DNA of 64,000 bases, taken from contig CM060195.1 in assembly GCA_030549335.1 (NCBI GenBank), positions 16,609,501 through 16,673,500 on the forward strand. Direction: 5' to 3'. The notes beneath the pieces were generated by a model. That model did no database searches and was not told the origin of the DNA. It saw only the letters and a program-made list of their open reading frames with translations. The stretch comes from Pontederia crassipes. Its lineage: Eukaryota; Streptophyta; Magnoliopsida; Commelinales; Pontederiaceae. The translations under genes and the position numbers were made by a program. Below are positions 50,126 to 64,000 of the stretch, piece after piece; the first letter of the stretch is position 1, and every line of letters begins with the position of its first letter.

Positions 50126-53100
50126 CACTACAAGAAAAAGTCGTATTTCCGACGGTCCATTTTCGACGGCCCGAAATCCGTCTTAAATATCGACGGTTTT
50201 TCCGGCGGATCTTCCAAACTGTCGATATTTTCGTCAGATAATTTTCGACAGTTTAACCCGTCTAAAATTTCGACGATGATAAATTCGTCGGAAGATTCCG
50301 TCGAAAATATTTAAACTTCGACGGTTATGACCGTCGATATTTTCGGCGGTTTATCTAACCGTCGAAACTTCTAGCGGTCTGAACCGTCGAAAAATTTCAC
50401 GACTGGTTGCGCATAATTATTGAACTTATCGACGGTTTTGACCGTCGAAATTTGCGACGTTCAAAGCAACCGTCGATATTTAGGCGGTCATAACCGTCGA
50501 TAGTATTTAAATAAAATATTCCACCTTACTTTTTTTCGACGGCCTCAACCGTCGAAAATGGAAATTTATAATTTACACAGCCTATGTATCTGTCGATGTT
50601 TTTTAAAAATTATCATTAAGGGAATCGACGGCTAAAACCGTCGATATTTCGACGGTTTAAAGAACCGTCAAAATTATCGACGGCTAAAACCGTCGATATT
50701 TTGACGGTTTGAATACCGTCGAAACTATCGACGGTTTTTCCAGCGGATTGGAGCCGTCGAAATGCGAATTAATATAATATTATATTTACCTATGTTGCGG
50801 CGGTTTCGACCGTCGAAAAGTGGTTATATAAAAACCCGACCGCACTCTTACTTAGAACGTTTTGAACGTTCGTCCGCCGCCGCCCGTTTCGTCCGCCGTT
50901 CGTCCGGCCGTCGACCACCTCCCGCCCGAAGCTTCCGCCGCCGACCATCTCCGGCGCAGGTAGGTCCGATCCCCGCCTCCTTTGATATATATTTTTTCTC
51001 TCCTTCGACCATCTCCGTGCGGCCAGTTCTAGCCGCCATTCGTGCGCGGCGGCCAGCTAGATCCGGCCGCCATTCGCACCGTCGGCCAGATCCGGCTGCC
51101 ATTCGCGTGCGGCGGCCAGATCCGGCTGCCATTCTTGCGCGGCGGCCAGATCCGGCCGCCATTCGCGCGCGGCGGCCAGATCCGGCCGCCAGTCGCGCGC
51201 GCGGAGGGCGGCCAGATCCGGCCGCCCTCCGCGCGCGGCGGCCAGATCCGGCCGCCCTCCGTATGTGGAATTTTCTCGAATAGAGTCAATTAGTTGCTCA
51301 AACGAATAACAAATTTCTAAATTTTAGCCTCAATTGATAAGAGTCAGTAATCTTCAATTCCATTTCTAAATTTTTGATTTGCTGAAACTTTATCCATTTT
51401 ACTTTAATTTGAATATCGTATCAAATCAAATGCATATCTAAAGAGACTAACACCTATGAATCATCGACTTTTAACTAAAAAAGAAGTTATGCCTAAAGGT
51501 TTTTTCTCTATGCCCTTCTTAGCCCTAGACATGTAGTTCAAAGATGATGTGTCAAAAAAATTTACTCTCTGAACAAACATATATTTTTAGACTCCCAACC
51601 AATTTTCTTAAGAAATAAAAAATTGCTCTCTGTATAAAAAAAAACATGCATTCTAACCTATCGTTTCTAAGTAATATTCTCGAATATTTAAACTATTGTT
51701 TACTTGAACCAACTGGGACTAATTAAGGTCAACTTGACCAAGAAGAATTTTGTTCTAGTTTCCAAATTAATACTACCCAATCGTGTCCGGTTGACTTGGT
51801 AAGAAATCACTTTTCGATCGTTTTATATGAAACTAGTAGGTCATCCACCAAACGAGAACTGTTCTAGATATATATAATATACTCGACAGCCCTCCGTGCG
51901 GCGGCCAGATCCGGCCGCCCTCCGCGCGTGGCATTTGAATTATAGTTGTAATATTTAGAATTATATTTAGAATTATAGTTGTAATATTTTTTTTCCTCCT
52001 TTTGTTTGATGGAAAACGATCATGAGCAAAAAGGGCGAAAACTGTTATATATACTTATTATATGCTATCTCTATACCTAGTAGAATGATTAGTAAACATT
52101 AGCTAAACAATCTGTTCTTCCTCAGTTGTTTCATATTCATTTTTCTTTCCTTATACAATTTTGTATGACTGAAATTTTTTATGATTTGCAAATAATGCAG
52201 TCATTATGTCATACTTGAACGATCGTCGATGGATGTACAAAAGAAATAATCCTGGTCGTAGAGGCTTGACACAAGAATTTATAGATGGCATTGACTATTA
52301 TGTTACCGTGGCTTGTCAATCTTTACAATTTCAGCGGGAGGGAGCAATTAGGTGTCCTTGTTTGAAATGTGCTAGCACAAAGTTACAGACAATAGAGACT
52401 GTCAAAGTTCACTTATATAGAAAGGGTTTCAAACCCAATTATTGGGAATGGGATGATTTAGGTGAAGGAGCGCCTTCGACAAGCGTCCCAAATGAAGGTC
52501 TTCATTTTGTGGATCCTGAACCAACATTTGCTTCGCAATATGAATAGTATGTTTATGACGCAGCTGCAACTGAGTATGGCAATATTAGATTTGAGCAGAA
52601 TGAAGAGGCACCAAATCCAGAAGTAGGAGATTTTTATGACTTACTAAACGCATCGAGCCAACCCTTATGGCCTAGGTGTGAAAGTCATTCGGAACTATCA
52701 CTTGCTGTTAGATTGTTGAATCTGAAAGCCGACCACAATATTTCACAAGCATGTTTTGATGCATTTCTAGATATTTTAAAAGTGGTCACACCAACTGGGG
52801 CTCGTATTCTTGAAAATTTTTATAGGACAAAAAGATTGGTCAGTAAACTTGGTCTTGGCTCAACTAAAATAGATTGTTGTCGTGATGGTTGTATGTTATA
52901 TTACGGCGAGGACATCAATCTAAATGAATGCAAGTTTTGTGGGGCCGAACGATATAGAGTGACTAACAAGTCTCAAGTCGCTGTGAAAAGAATGCATTAT
53001 TTGCCTCTTATTCCAAGGCTTAAAAGACTATACTCGTCTATAGGGTCAGCGTCGCAGATGAAGTGGCATGCACAGCATAATACTTCTGAAGGTGTAATGC

Positions 53101-56033
53101 TTCACCCATCAGATGGTGAAGGGTGGAAACATTTTGATCGTAAGCATCCTAATTTTGCTAGGGACCAAAGGAACATAAGGCTCGGATTATGCGCAGATGG
53201 TTTTACACCATATGGTCAAACTTCAGTTCCTTATTCATGTTGGCCGGTAACAATAACACCTTATAAATTGCCACCTGGGATTTGTATGTCCGCACCTTAT
53301 ATATTTTTGACGTGCATTATTCCTGGTCCTCAGAGTCCTAAACAGATGATAGACGTGTATTTACAACCTCTAATAGACGAGCTAAAAGAATTGTGGGATG
53401 GTGTCATCGCTTATGATGTGTCGACCAAACAAAATTTCACATTGAGAGCTGCCTTATTGTGGACTGTTAATGACTTTCCAGCCTACGGGATGTTGTCTGG
53501 TTGGATGACTGCAGGGAAATTAGCTTGTCCATCTTGCATGGAACACTCAGATGCGTTCACTTTGAGAAATAGGGGTAAAAATACTTGGTTTGATTGCCAC
53601 AGACGGTTTCTTACAGCTGATCATCCGTACAGAAATAACCGAAATGTATTTCGACGGAATAGGGTTGTGGAAGACATGCCTCCAGTCAGACGCTCAGGAG
53701 CTCAATTACGTCGCATTGCTTTCTATTTTTTATGGTGAAAATTTAGAAGTGTTACAAGAATCCTATAATTGGATTTGAAAAAAAATGATAAAAATAAGAG
53801 GAAATATAAGTTTCTCACAGGAGAATTCTAAAATCTATGAGGAAAACAGGGAATTAATATCACGAAATACATTTAAGGGGCTAAATACATTAAGATATCA
53901 ATGTCGGATATGGGAGGGGGTATCAAAAAATTTGTTTGAGTTCATTTCATATATTGCTTTACATTGAAAATATGGTGCTGATAATAACATAAAATATCAT
54001 CTCCACATCACATCAGTGCCCTCTAATGTAATTCTTTTGTCATGTCCCTAACATTAAAATATTATCTCATTGCAGGAGAAAAAGACGGGTAGACCACCGA
54101 CTCAGGACGAAATATTTCTCCGAACCCATCAGAAGAAGAACAAAGAATGGGTCTCGAGTTATGCCCGGGAGACATATGTATGTAAATTTTTGTGCCTTTA
54201 CTTTTTTCTAAATTGCAAGTTAATAATTAATTAACAATACTTTGAAGTCAATCACCTAGTCGTCGTTTGTAGTTAATTATTTTCTTTATATTTCAGGAGT
54301 CCTATAAAACAAAAAAAGTTGATCATATTACGCAAGCCACGCAGGAGGGGACCACACCGTTGACCCCAAGACAACTTTGGACGGACCACGTCGGCGTGAA
54401 GAAGGGTCGCATTTACGGACTTGGATCTTCTGTGAGTGACACAGATATTGGATATGGTCGACGAAGTACTTCAGGTTCATCTCCTTCTACTATGCAAGAA
54501 ATTGTGGATCAGGTGACCATCAAGATTAGGGAAGAGGTCAGACAGGAATTCGAAGAACGTGAACGTCGTAACAGGGATGAAATGAAGAAAATGATGCGTG
54601 CCTTCATGCGTGGCGAATTGAATGACGACAACGCCGAGGTAGATTCATATATAGTACATAATTATTTTTGGAATTTGCTTTAATTTGATGCATCATTGTA
54701 CTCATTAGATTCATATGCACTTTGACACTAACTTAGATTTTACTCTTCATCCCTTTCAGTTAGATCTGTAGGCTTTCAAAATTTTCACCGAAAATGGAGT
54801 GCAGACAGTTGGATCATGTAAATGTCAGTACTTAGTATAAACTTGTTAGTTTACGCTCAATTTTGAGATGTCGGCGTTAGCTTGTTAGTTTACGCATCTT
54901 ATAGATTTATCAATTTTGAAGATGCTCAATCAATTATTTATCAAATTATGTTGATGTTAAATTGAAATAATGTTTTTATATTTTAGATTTTAGATTCAAT
55001 TAGATTGTGATTACGCATCTTCAAAACTGAATTCATGTTTTTTTTGCATTTATATGTTATAACTTTTACTCCATTTTCAATTTTGTGCAGTGATGTTTTG
55101 CGACGAAGATGATATGTGAATTGAACTTCAGCTCTTCGTCGTGACGAAGACGTTATGCCGTTCAATTGTGAATTAAGCACGCCGTTCCATTATCTCGTTC
55201 CACTATGGTTGACGTTATTGAATCTGTGAATTATGGATTATGTTTCATGTTTGGATATCCTTATGCCGAATTGAACTATCTGTGATGTGATGTGATGTGA
55301 TGTGCTTTATATGTGAATTACGATATTGCTGTGATGGATTATATTTCAATCTGTGTCGTTCAATCGGAACTATCAAATGTGTTGTATTATTTGAGAATTA
55401 TCTGTGAATTCATTATTTTTTTTTAAATTTTTTACGTTTCTGACAGTCCTGACCGTCGGAAACAGCTGAAATATTGCAATTTTCAATGGATTTTTTCGAT
55501 ACTTACCGACGGTTACATCCGTCGGTACACAATTATCGACGGTCGTAACCCACGAGTAAAAGCCGTCGATACTAGATTGTCGACGGTTTTAACCGTCGAT
55601 AAAATCGACGGTTCAAGCCGCCGATATATATCGACGGTTAAAACTGTCGATAGTTTCCACGGTTCAAACCGCCGATAGATATCGACGGCACGAACCGCCG
55701 ATACTATCGACGGTTTAAGCCGCCGATAAATATCGACGGCTCGAACCGTCAATACTATTGTCGGTTCAAACCGTCGATATATATCGGCGGTCCTGCCCGT
55801 CGATAATATTGACGGTTCGCACCGTCAATATTTAACGTTTGACTGTCGAGCCCGCCAGCTAGACCGTCTGTAATACCGACGGTTCAGAAGAAACCGTCGC
55901 AAAAAATTTGCGACGAGCCTTTTTCACACGATCATTGTCCGTCGAAAGAACCGTCGGAAATCGCAATTTTCGACGGATCTGGCAAATTTACCGACGGTTA
56001 GGACCGTCGGTAAAAGGCAAATTTCTTGTAGTG
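50126..56033 (+). mobile_element. CACTA (En/Spm) transposon in element F integrase
   Basis: 5908 bp. The ends are CACTACAAGAAA and its inverted copy TTTCTTGTAGTG (12-bp perfect TIRs). The 3-bp duplication TAT stands at 50123-50125 and 56034-56036. Subterminal arrays of CGACGGTT/AACCGTCG fill about 0.65 kb at each end. Inside: TATA box, GC-rich leader exon, an intron with a minisatellite, a TNP2 transposase broken by a stop and a deletion, and a second ORF with introns. The TNP2 C-terminal half is missing, so it is not autonomous. Confidence 0.95.
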
Positions 56034-59000
56034 TATCTTTCTTCCCTGGTTGCACACCAACATGCCGGAGAACGACAAGGCATTCCATGCAAGTCTTCAA
56101 ATGGTGCCATCTTGATACTTAAGTGATAACTATTATTATAGGTAAATTCCACCAAAGGAAGATGGTCATCCCAATTTTCATGTCAATTTAGGGCACAAGT
56201 TCTAAGCATATCTTCAAGAGTTTGAATTGTCCTTTCACTTTGGCCGTCGGTTTGAGGATGAAATGTCGTGCTAAAATTTAGCCCTGTTCCAAAAGCATTT
56301 TGGAGGCCTTTTCAAAATCTCGAAGTAAACCTTGAATCTCTATCCGAAATAATAGAAGTCAAAATTTCGTGCAATCGGATAATTTCATTCACATATAGCT
56401 TAATCATGCTATCCATGGATTGGTTCACTTTCATAGGAATAAAGTGAGCCGACTTCGTCAAACGATCCACTACAACCCAAATAGCATCATGACCCTTCCG
56501 GGTTCAGGGTAGCCCCACTACAAAGTCCATGAAAATACTTTGCCATTTCCATTCTGGAATGGGCAATGGTTGCAATTTGCCACAAGGCCTTCGGTGTTCA
56601 ATCTTCACTTGTTGGCAAACTATACCCTTAACCACATACTTAGCCACTTTCTTCTTCATGTCTTCCCATAAAAAATTTCTTTGCAAATTTTTGAACATCT
56701 TAGTGCTTCTGGGATGAATTGAGAATTCAGACTTATCGTACTCATCCAAAATTTCTCTTCTTAGTGCTTTGTCCTTTGGAACTCACAAACGGTTCTTATA
56801 CCTAATTGCACCATCTTCACCATACTTAAAGTGATTTCTTTCCCTTTGGCAAACATTGATCATTCTTACATATTCCGGCTCTCTTCTTTGCGCTTCAATA
56901 ATCCTTCTCACCAAGCTTGATTTAATAACATGATGAGCCATACATATGATTCTTCAGCTACAAATGCTTGGGGCTCATTGCACTATGCTTTCCACAAGGT
57001 TCCACTTGTGCACACTTAAACATTCAAGTGATCCTTCCCCCTTGCAACTTAGTGCATCGACTACTACATTAGATTTTCCCTGATGGTACGATATAGCGAA
57101 CTCATAGTCCTTAAGGAATTAAAGCCATCTTCTTTGCCTCATGTTCAACTCATTTCGGGAGAACACATACTTTAAGCTCTTATGATCCGTAGCGTCATAT
57201 CTTCAATGCAAATACCACCGTCATTAACTCCAAATCATGAATTGGATAGTTGACTTCATGCTTCTTCAATTGCCGTGAAGCATATGCTACCTCTTTGCCA
57301 TGTTGCATAAGTACACAACCTAATCTGGTACCACAAGCATCACTATATATGACATATCCATTACTTCCCGAAGGGATAAGAGAATTGGCGCTGTTGTAAG
57401 TCTTCTTTTAAGTTCTTGAAAGCTTACTTCACATGCTTGAGATCATATGAAATTCTCACCTTTCTTTGTCAACTTGGTCGGGCGGCTATCTTGGAGAAAT
57501 CTTAGATAAACCTTCTATAATATCCGGCAAGCCCAAGAAACTTTTAATCTCGATCACATTTTTGGGCCTACTCCAATTTGTCACCATTTCTACTTTAGCC
57601 GGATCAACGGACACTCCAGGCCTAGATATGATGTGCCTAAGGAACATTACTTCTTCAAGCCAAAATTCACACTTAAAAAATTTGGCGTAGAGCTTGTTTC
57701 TTCTAAAGGTCTCCAACACAATGCAGAGATGTTCTCGATGTTGTTTCGGACTTGAAGAGTAGATGAGAATGTCATCCACAAATATGATCACAAATTTGTC
57801 CAAGTATGGACGAAAAACCCTATTCATCAAATTCATAAATGCAGCGAGCGCATTTGTTAGTCCAAAAGGCATAAACAAAAATTCGTAATGTCCATACCTT
57901 AATCGAAATGATGTCTTTGGAACATCTTGCTCGGCTACCCTTAATTGGTGGTAGCCACTTCTTAAGTCGAGCTTTGAGAAAACCGATGCCGATGATAATT
58001 GATCAAAAAGATCGTCAATTCTTGGCAAGGTGTACTTGTTATTTACCGTCACTTTGTTGAGCATTCAATAATCGATGCACAACCTTAAAGAGCCATCATT
58101 CTTCTTGACAAAAAGCATTGGTGCGCCCCATGATGAGACACTTGGCCTAATGAATCCCTTGTCCAAAAGCTCTTGCAATTGGGTCTTCAATTCATGCATT
58201 TCTGTTGGGTCTATTCGGCAAGGCAGCTTTGAAATTGGCGCAGTACCCGGAAGAAGTTTAATATTGAACCTAACCGGGATATTCTCTTACTACATCCAAG
58301 GATTCAAGCGATTTTGATTGTGAATCCGTCTTGATGACACTTGCTAAAAATCATCTTGCCCCTTTCTTGATCATCTTGCTTGCCTTAGTTGCTAAAATTA
58401 GCACTTTAGCTTCCTTGGAGGGAATTCCTTGAATCATCGTGGGTGTCCCATGATGACCACTTACAAAAATTTTCTTTTCCTTACAATACATGCATGCATC
58501 ATTATAAGATAGCAAATCCATCCCTAAGATTACATCATAATCTATCATAGGAAGCAAGATGAGATCACAAGAAATGTTCTTCCTATATATATTCTATGGG
58601 TACATTTGGGACATATCTTCTAGTGGCTACCATTCCGGTAGGAGTCACTACTTCCAATGGACAATTAGTAACTAGAGGTCTTACTTCTAGCATTCTAACA
58701 AATGCATGAGATATAAAGGAATGTGTTGCACTTGAATTAAATAGCACATTTGCATAATATCCGGTGACAAGGATATTACCTTGGATCACGTCATTTGCTT
58801 GAGTGGCTTCATCAACTTCCATGGAAAACACCCTTGTCGGCGCTCTTGGTGGGTTTGCAACCATCTTCCCTTTATCTCGATTGTCACCTCATTTTTCCTA
58901 GCAATCCCTTATGTCGTGGCCCATCTTTTCACATTGCAAGCATGTCCCGCCCTTTATGCGACATTCACCAGGATGGTACCTTCCACAATGGTTGCATGGA

Positions 59001-62000
59001 CCTCTTCCTTGATCTCCCTTCTTTGGAGAATGATATGGAGCTTTTCTTGGGCTCTTCCCTTGAGCTTTCTCTTCGTGCTTCTTGATTGCTTTTCCTTTGG
59101 CACTCATCCTTTCATTGTATTTCCTTTCATGTTCGGTGGCAAGTCCCATCGCATCCTTCAATGGTGCAACGACCACTGATGACCCAAGATTGTAATCCGG
59201 GATGCAAGCCATTAATGAACCTCTTAATGACCCAAGATTAAATTAATAATATTTTAGTGTCTACTGCCAGAATAGTACGTAAAGAATAGATCTTAGTTGT
59301 TCTAAGAATTTTTGGGATTAAATGCGAAAAAGATAAAATCCATGAATTTTATATATGATTCCTATGAAAGTATAGTTTGCAGGAAAAATAGAGTCAATCA
59401 AAATTAACGTCTATTTATTGAGTTATAAGTTTTTTTATTGATGATGTCTCAGAATTGTCAAATAAGGAAAGTTGACATATTCTTATTTATGTCAACAATT
59501 GTTATATTAATATTATGCATTTTTTTAAAATGTTTATATACATTCCAAATACATTTATTTGTTGACGTTTCATACATTTTATATATGATGTTATTTATGA
59601 AATATTTATTGTTGATCACGTAGACACACTTTTAGACATGTTCAGTCGTAATTAGGCTAAAAGATGAAGAATTATTGATGTGAAAGATTATTGTATTGCA
59701 AAATATAATGTATATAAAGTTGAAGAATTTCCTTGTTACTCATTAATGGTGAGAAGCAAAGTCTTGCACGACTGCACCTATGTATGTACTTCAAGGGGAT
59801 CTAAGCCTGCGAAGTACAGTCGTGTGATTCTCATGGAACAAAGTCGCTCATCAGAAAGTGTGCGTATTCTTTGAAATAAAGTTTCTCGCTATCATGGTGG
59901 CATATTCCTTGGAATAAAGTGTGTATTTCTTGGAATAAAGTCACTCACTATTATAATGTGCGCATTCTCAAGGATGTGGCCTAGGTAGCCATGATGATGT
60001 TGACATGGTTCTCCAACTATTGTTAAGATTAAAGATGTTATAAGATAAAGTAAGAATAAAAGTGAAGTTTAAGTTTAAAGTATCTTATAACAAAGAAAGT
60101 TAAGATGACGATGAAGTGAAGATGGAAAGTAGAGAACTTATGTGTGTACTTGAAGGGGATCTAATCTTGAAAAGTAAAGTCCTGCATTATATACTTTCCG
60201 AGGAACAATGTCCCTCATCATAAAGAATATATATTCCTAAAGATGATTAGGAATAAGTCCCTCGCTACTATGATGTGTGTGTTTCTAAGTATATGATCGA
60301 CTTATGATATGAAATGAAAGTCAAGATGATACTATATGATAAAGATGAAGGGTAAAGATGACACGCGAAGGATCACATAATAAAGAAAAAAAAGAAGAAT
60401 GAAAATAATTCTAAAAGGATTATAAAAAAAACTCTGAAAAAATATAAAGTATGAAAGAAGTTAGAAGTAAGGATCAAGGAGTTATAAATGAACTCCTAGG
60501 ATGTACATGACAATGAAGGTGAAATGAAATAATAAATTATGTCATAATCATTTATGAATGATATGAATGTATGTTTATATTGCATGATACTTGAAGATAA
60601 TGAGATTGAAATTAAGCAGGTATGACATGAATATTATATGAAGAATGAATGTAAGCATAATGTAATGTCATGTAAAGTTCATGATATAGTTCATGGTATG
60701 CATGTCATATGTTAATGTAGTATCATGTGATAGGATATCATGGCATGCATGATCTTTACATATTCTAACTGAAAAAAATCCTGCACTCTGGATTCGTGCA
60801 TATAACCAAGATTAAGTGATGAATGATAGCTGAAGCTCGTGATGAAGTGTCTTAGATTTAAATAAATTCTATAGTTCTATTTGAACATTGAGGTTAATGA
60901 TGTAATGAGATTTATGCATTTAATATTTTTTGAAGTATTAATTATGACATGATTAATAGAAAGTTTTTATTTATGATAATTTTCTTTAAATTGTCAAGTC
61001 TTCCGTTATTAAGTGAAGTATGGTGAAACGTAAAATTTTCCTAAATGCCCAAAAATTTTAGGATGGATTTCAAATCATTACAAATATTAATTAATAATAT
61101 TCCTCATGAGTTTGATACTCTCTACTCTTTTTACTATATTATTTGAGTGATTAATGCACTTGTCAGTGAATTTATTTTTCTACATAATTTTACGCATAAT
61201 AAGAAATGGACAACACCAATACCACAATTGCAGGCCTTGAGTCAAAAGATGACTTAAATCTTCAGATTTAGAGGTGACCAGCATATCATCCTAAATTGTT
61301 TTAACACATTATGAGGTGATGCATAAAATCTTCATCCCACCACAGTTCATACATCTTAATTAAATATCATAATCAGCTAGATGGGCCAAAAATAAACTTC
61401 TCAGGAACTCTATATAACTTCATTTTTTTCTATTATCTCACGACCAAAATAAAAGCATCACAAAATTATCACCGTTTTAAGCGTTAAGCACACAATTAAA
61501 AACTGTCGGAACACTATAGCACCTTGAGTTATTCGCCTATGCTTTAGTTTTAAGTTTTAAGTTTTAAGCTTTAAGCCTCGTGCTTTAGTAGTTCCTTATC
61601 CGCCTATGCATCTTCTTCGTGTTCTAGATCTCCTTCAGAAGTTGCTGAGTGAGCAAAATGGTGGAGATAGAACACACCAAAAGGAGGAAAAACCATTTGA
61701 CAGAAATCCCAAAAGAAAATAAATGAGGCTTTAAAGGACATAATGGTGGACGTTTTTGTACATTAAATCCTTAATGAACATGGTGGAGGTAAGTTACAAA
61801 TCCTCAAAAGTTATTAGGGTATCATGGAGGAGAAAACAAAGTGAAAATGACTCCTGTTCATTTTTGTCCATTGTATTTCCGGAGGCCCGAATGCGTTTCG
61901 GTCAATTGGTGGAGTTCCATGGATTATCGCGGATCAGGCGCCCATTTTGTGGATAGGGCATCTAATATCTTGATGTCAAAAGTATATAAAATTTTAAATT

Positions 62001-63056
62001 TTTATGATTTTTTTTAGCGTTGTTACATGGGACCTAATATGTTGATCATCGCTTAAGCAGCTCTAATTTAATTGTTGTCCATATCATTGGAAGATTCATC
62101 CATCGTATCTAAACATTATATTAGTCAACTTTTCTAATTTAATTGTTGTGTATATCGTTGGAAGTAGGGTGTTCACGGATCGGGACCTGACTCGACCTGG
62201 GACTCGACCTTTAATTGGGTCGGATCGGATTGTGTAGGGTTGGATCCAATTCAATCCGACCCGATTCGGAGCAGATTGAATCGGTACGGGTGGTCAGGTT
62301 ATCGAACTATCATTTTTTTTAAAAAAAAATTTATTTATTTTTTCTATTATTTAATATAAAAATATTATATAATATTTATTTAAAAAGAATAAAATAATTT
62401 TTTAAATATTTTAATATTATTTTATATATTTACAATATTTTATTATAATTTTTATATACTAATATAAGTTAAAAACTAAAAAAATCGAATCTTTGCGTCG
62501 AGTCAGGTCCGAAAATTCCGACCTACCCGGCTCGACCCAAGTTCGAGTTGAGGTTGTGTCCTTTGATTCGATTCGACCTAAACTGATTCTGATTATCGAA
62601 TTCGTGAGTCGAGTCGATCTGCTCGACACCCCTAGTTGAAAGACCCATCGATCATAGCTAAACATTATATTAGTCAAGTTTTACGATGAATTTGATATTC
62701 TAACCCATGGTAAATGGGTATAATAAGACTGGAACTGGAAAAAATAGAAACAATTCATTTATTTCATTGTTTTAATATTATATATATAATGAAAATATAG
62801 ACCAATACATATTTCAGTCCGCACGTTGTATGGCTCAATGGCGATACAATTAAATAGTGATCCAATTGTGGAACCGGGATTAGAACTTTCTCTTTGGATT
62901 TAGTATATATCCTCAAAATTTGTCCTCTTTGTTTGTGATCAAATTATCCTTTAACTTTTAATTTATTTTTTTATCGGATATAAGCGGTTTAGGTTTATTA
63001 TTGCGTACGTGACACCTTATTAAAAATTAAAATGAATAAAATATTATTATTATCAC

Positions 63057-63092
<36 letters not shown>

Positions 63093-64000
63093 ACAAGTTT
63101 TAGAAAAAAATAGAGGGGCCACGAGCGTGGCTGCATGCCCGATCGAAGATAAAATTGAAAAAAAAGGATAAAATGGAGGATATTTAATAAAATTTACTTC
63201 GGCATTTTGTCACTTCAGTGATAATGCTTAAGTAAATTATAATTAAACACGATTCACTTCATAGTTCTTCCTAATATTATATTTGGATAAAAGGTCGTTA
63301 AGTGGAAGAGAAAAAAAATGAGAAAAAAAATAAAAGGAGAAAAGGAAAGTTACATTTTAATTTAAAATTGAAATAAAATAATGCAAATGAAGAAGAATAA
63401 AAAAAATAAAAATTTTCATTCATTAAAATTTTATCTTCTCCTTCCCTTCCCCTCCTTATCCTCTTTTCACCTTAATTCAAATTAAAAAAAACTTAATAGA
63501 GCAGCCCCTTCTTCCCTGTACTAAAAAAAACTAATCCATCAAATCAGATGATGCAGTTGACGCAGACAAAATCCAAATTCTTTTTATCCAGAAACTTTTT
63601 TCAGCAGCACACAACGCACGAATCCTTTCTTCACCACCATCCCACCCCCCAGCTGCTGCAGCAAGACAGCCTCTCTCTCTCTCCACCTCCCCATTATCCC
63701 CTTCAATTGTCCGCTCTCTCCCTCCAATTCGCCAGCCACCAACAACATCAGGAACGCTTCTCTTTCGATCGAAGCAAAGTCCCTTCTTTCTCTGACTCCA
63801 AGTCACACGCACCGCCTTCCTGCTCAACATCATCTGATACAGTTGCCCGCGGCGCGCACTACAGCAGTATTAATAATTAAGCCCTGCAAAAAAGGCGATT
63901 TTTTTTATCATATAAACTTATTCCGAGCTTCTTCTCCACACTGTTGCTTGAGCATGGCGTCCCCGAGCAAAGGAGACGGAATTCATGGTCAGAGTCAGCA

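Larger units (their letters stand above)
28000..59212 (-). mobile_element. Element F: minus-strand Ty3 chromovirus hosting the nest
   Basis: The 3' LTR lies on the left (28000-31710 continued at 49239-49515), next to a minus-strand polypurine tract. Then, reading right to left on the map, come the integrase tail, CACTA insertion, integrase, RNase H, RT, protease and the gag zinc knuckle. Gag is truncated at 59212 and the 5' LTR is missing. The protein wording is Tekay-like, close to element A but clearly a different copy. Copia D sits in the LTR and the CACTA element in integrase. Protease and integrase have lost key residues. Confidence 0.8.

Overview
The window is nuclear DNA of a flowering plant. 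It is AT-rich, almost free of intact genes, and built from old, nested transposable elements: Ty3/gypsy chromoviruses, SIRE-like Ty1/copia elements, an En/Spm (CACTA) transposon, a small hAT element and several solo LTRs. The few host sequences are a decayed vicilin (7S seed storage globulin) gene with an inverted second copy of its promoter, a possible short exon at about 27.9 kb, and the start of a gene at the right edge (ATG at 63954). The species cannot be named from the sequence alone.

Layout. 1-358: fragment of a 2.6-2.8 kb LTR family (here 'family S'). 359-15850: degenerate plus-strand Ty3 chromovirus (element A) with two long direct repeats (LTRs) and gag-PR-RT-RH-IN remains, split by two solo LTRs (3461-6365 and 8513-11136, the latter family S with a 5-bp target duplication). 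15851-19186: AT-rich host DNA with the minus-strand vicilin pseudogene (16838-17249), its promoter, and one arm of an inverted repeat. 19187-26285: complete but inactivated CRM-like chromovirus (element B) with about 0.73 kb LTRs, primer site, polypurine tract and a pol tail that runs into the LTR. 26286-27999: the other arm of the inverted repeat, holding a candidate TIR element and a second vicilin promoter.

28000-59212: minus-strand Ty3 chromovirus F. Its about 4 kb 3' LTR is split by copia D (31711-49233). D's 5' LTR is split by the minus-strand copia C (32063-45128). C's pol is split by a family S LTR (36595-about 41715), itself split by a second family S LTR (38145-40896). Separately, F's integrase is split by a CACTA element (50126-56033). 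Exact target duplications support four of these events (S in A gacag, C in D tacat, S in S acaac, CACTA in F TAT), so the relative order of insertion can be read. 59213-64000: a broken inverted copy of the F-type LTR, AT-rich DNA, a 470-bp hAT-type element, microsatellites, and the pyrimidine-rich upstream region and first codons of a host gene.

No element looks able to move by itself. Each coding element has stops, frameshifts or lost catalytic residues, and many stops fit C-to-T decay of methylated DNA (CGA to TGA, CAA/CAG to TAA/TAG, TGG to TGA/TAG). I did not find a demonstrable new biological system. The observations most worth following are the architecture and self-nesting of family S, the palindromic motifs shared by LTRs of unrelated families, the gag-only copia D, the extra ORF of copia C, and the head-to-head vicilin promoters separated by transposons.
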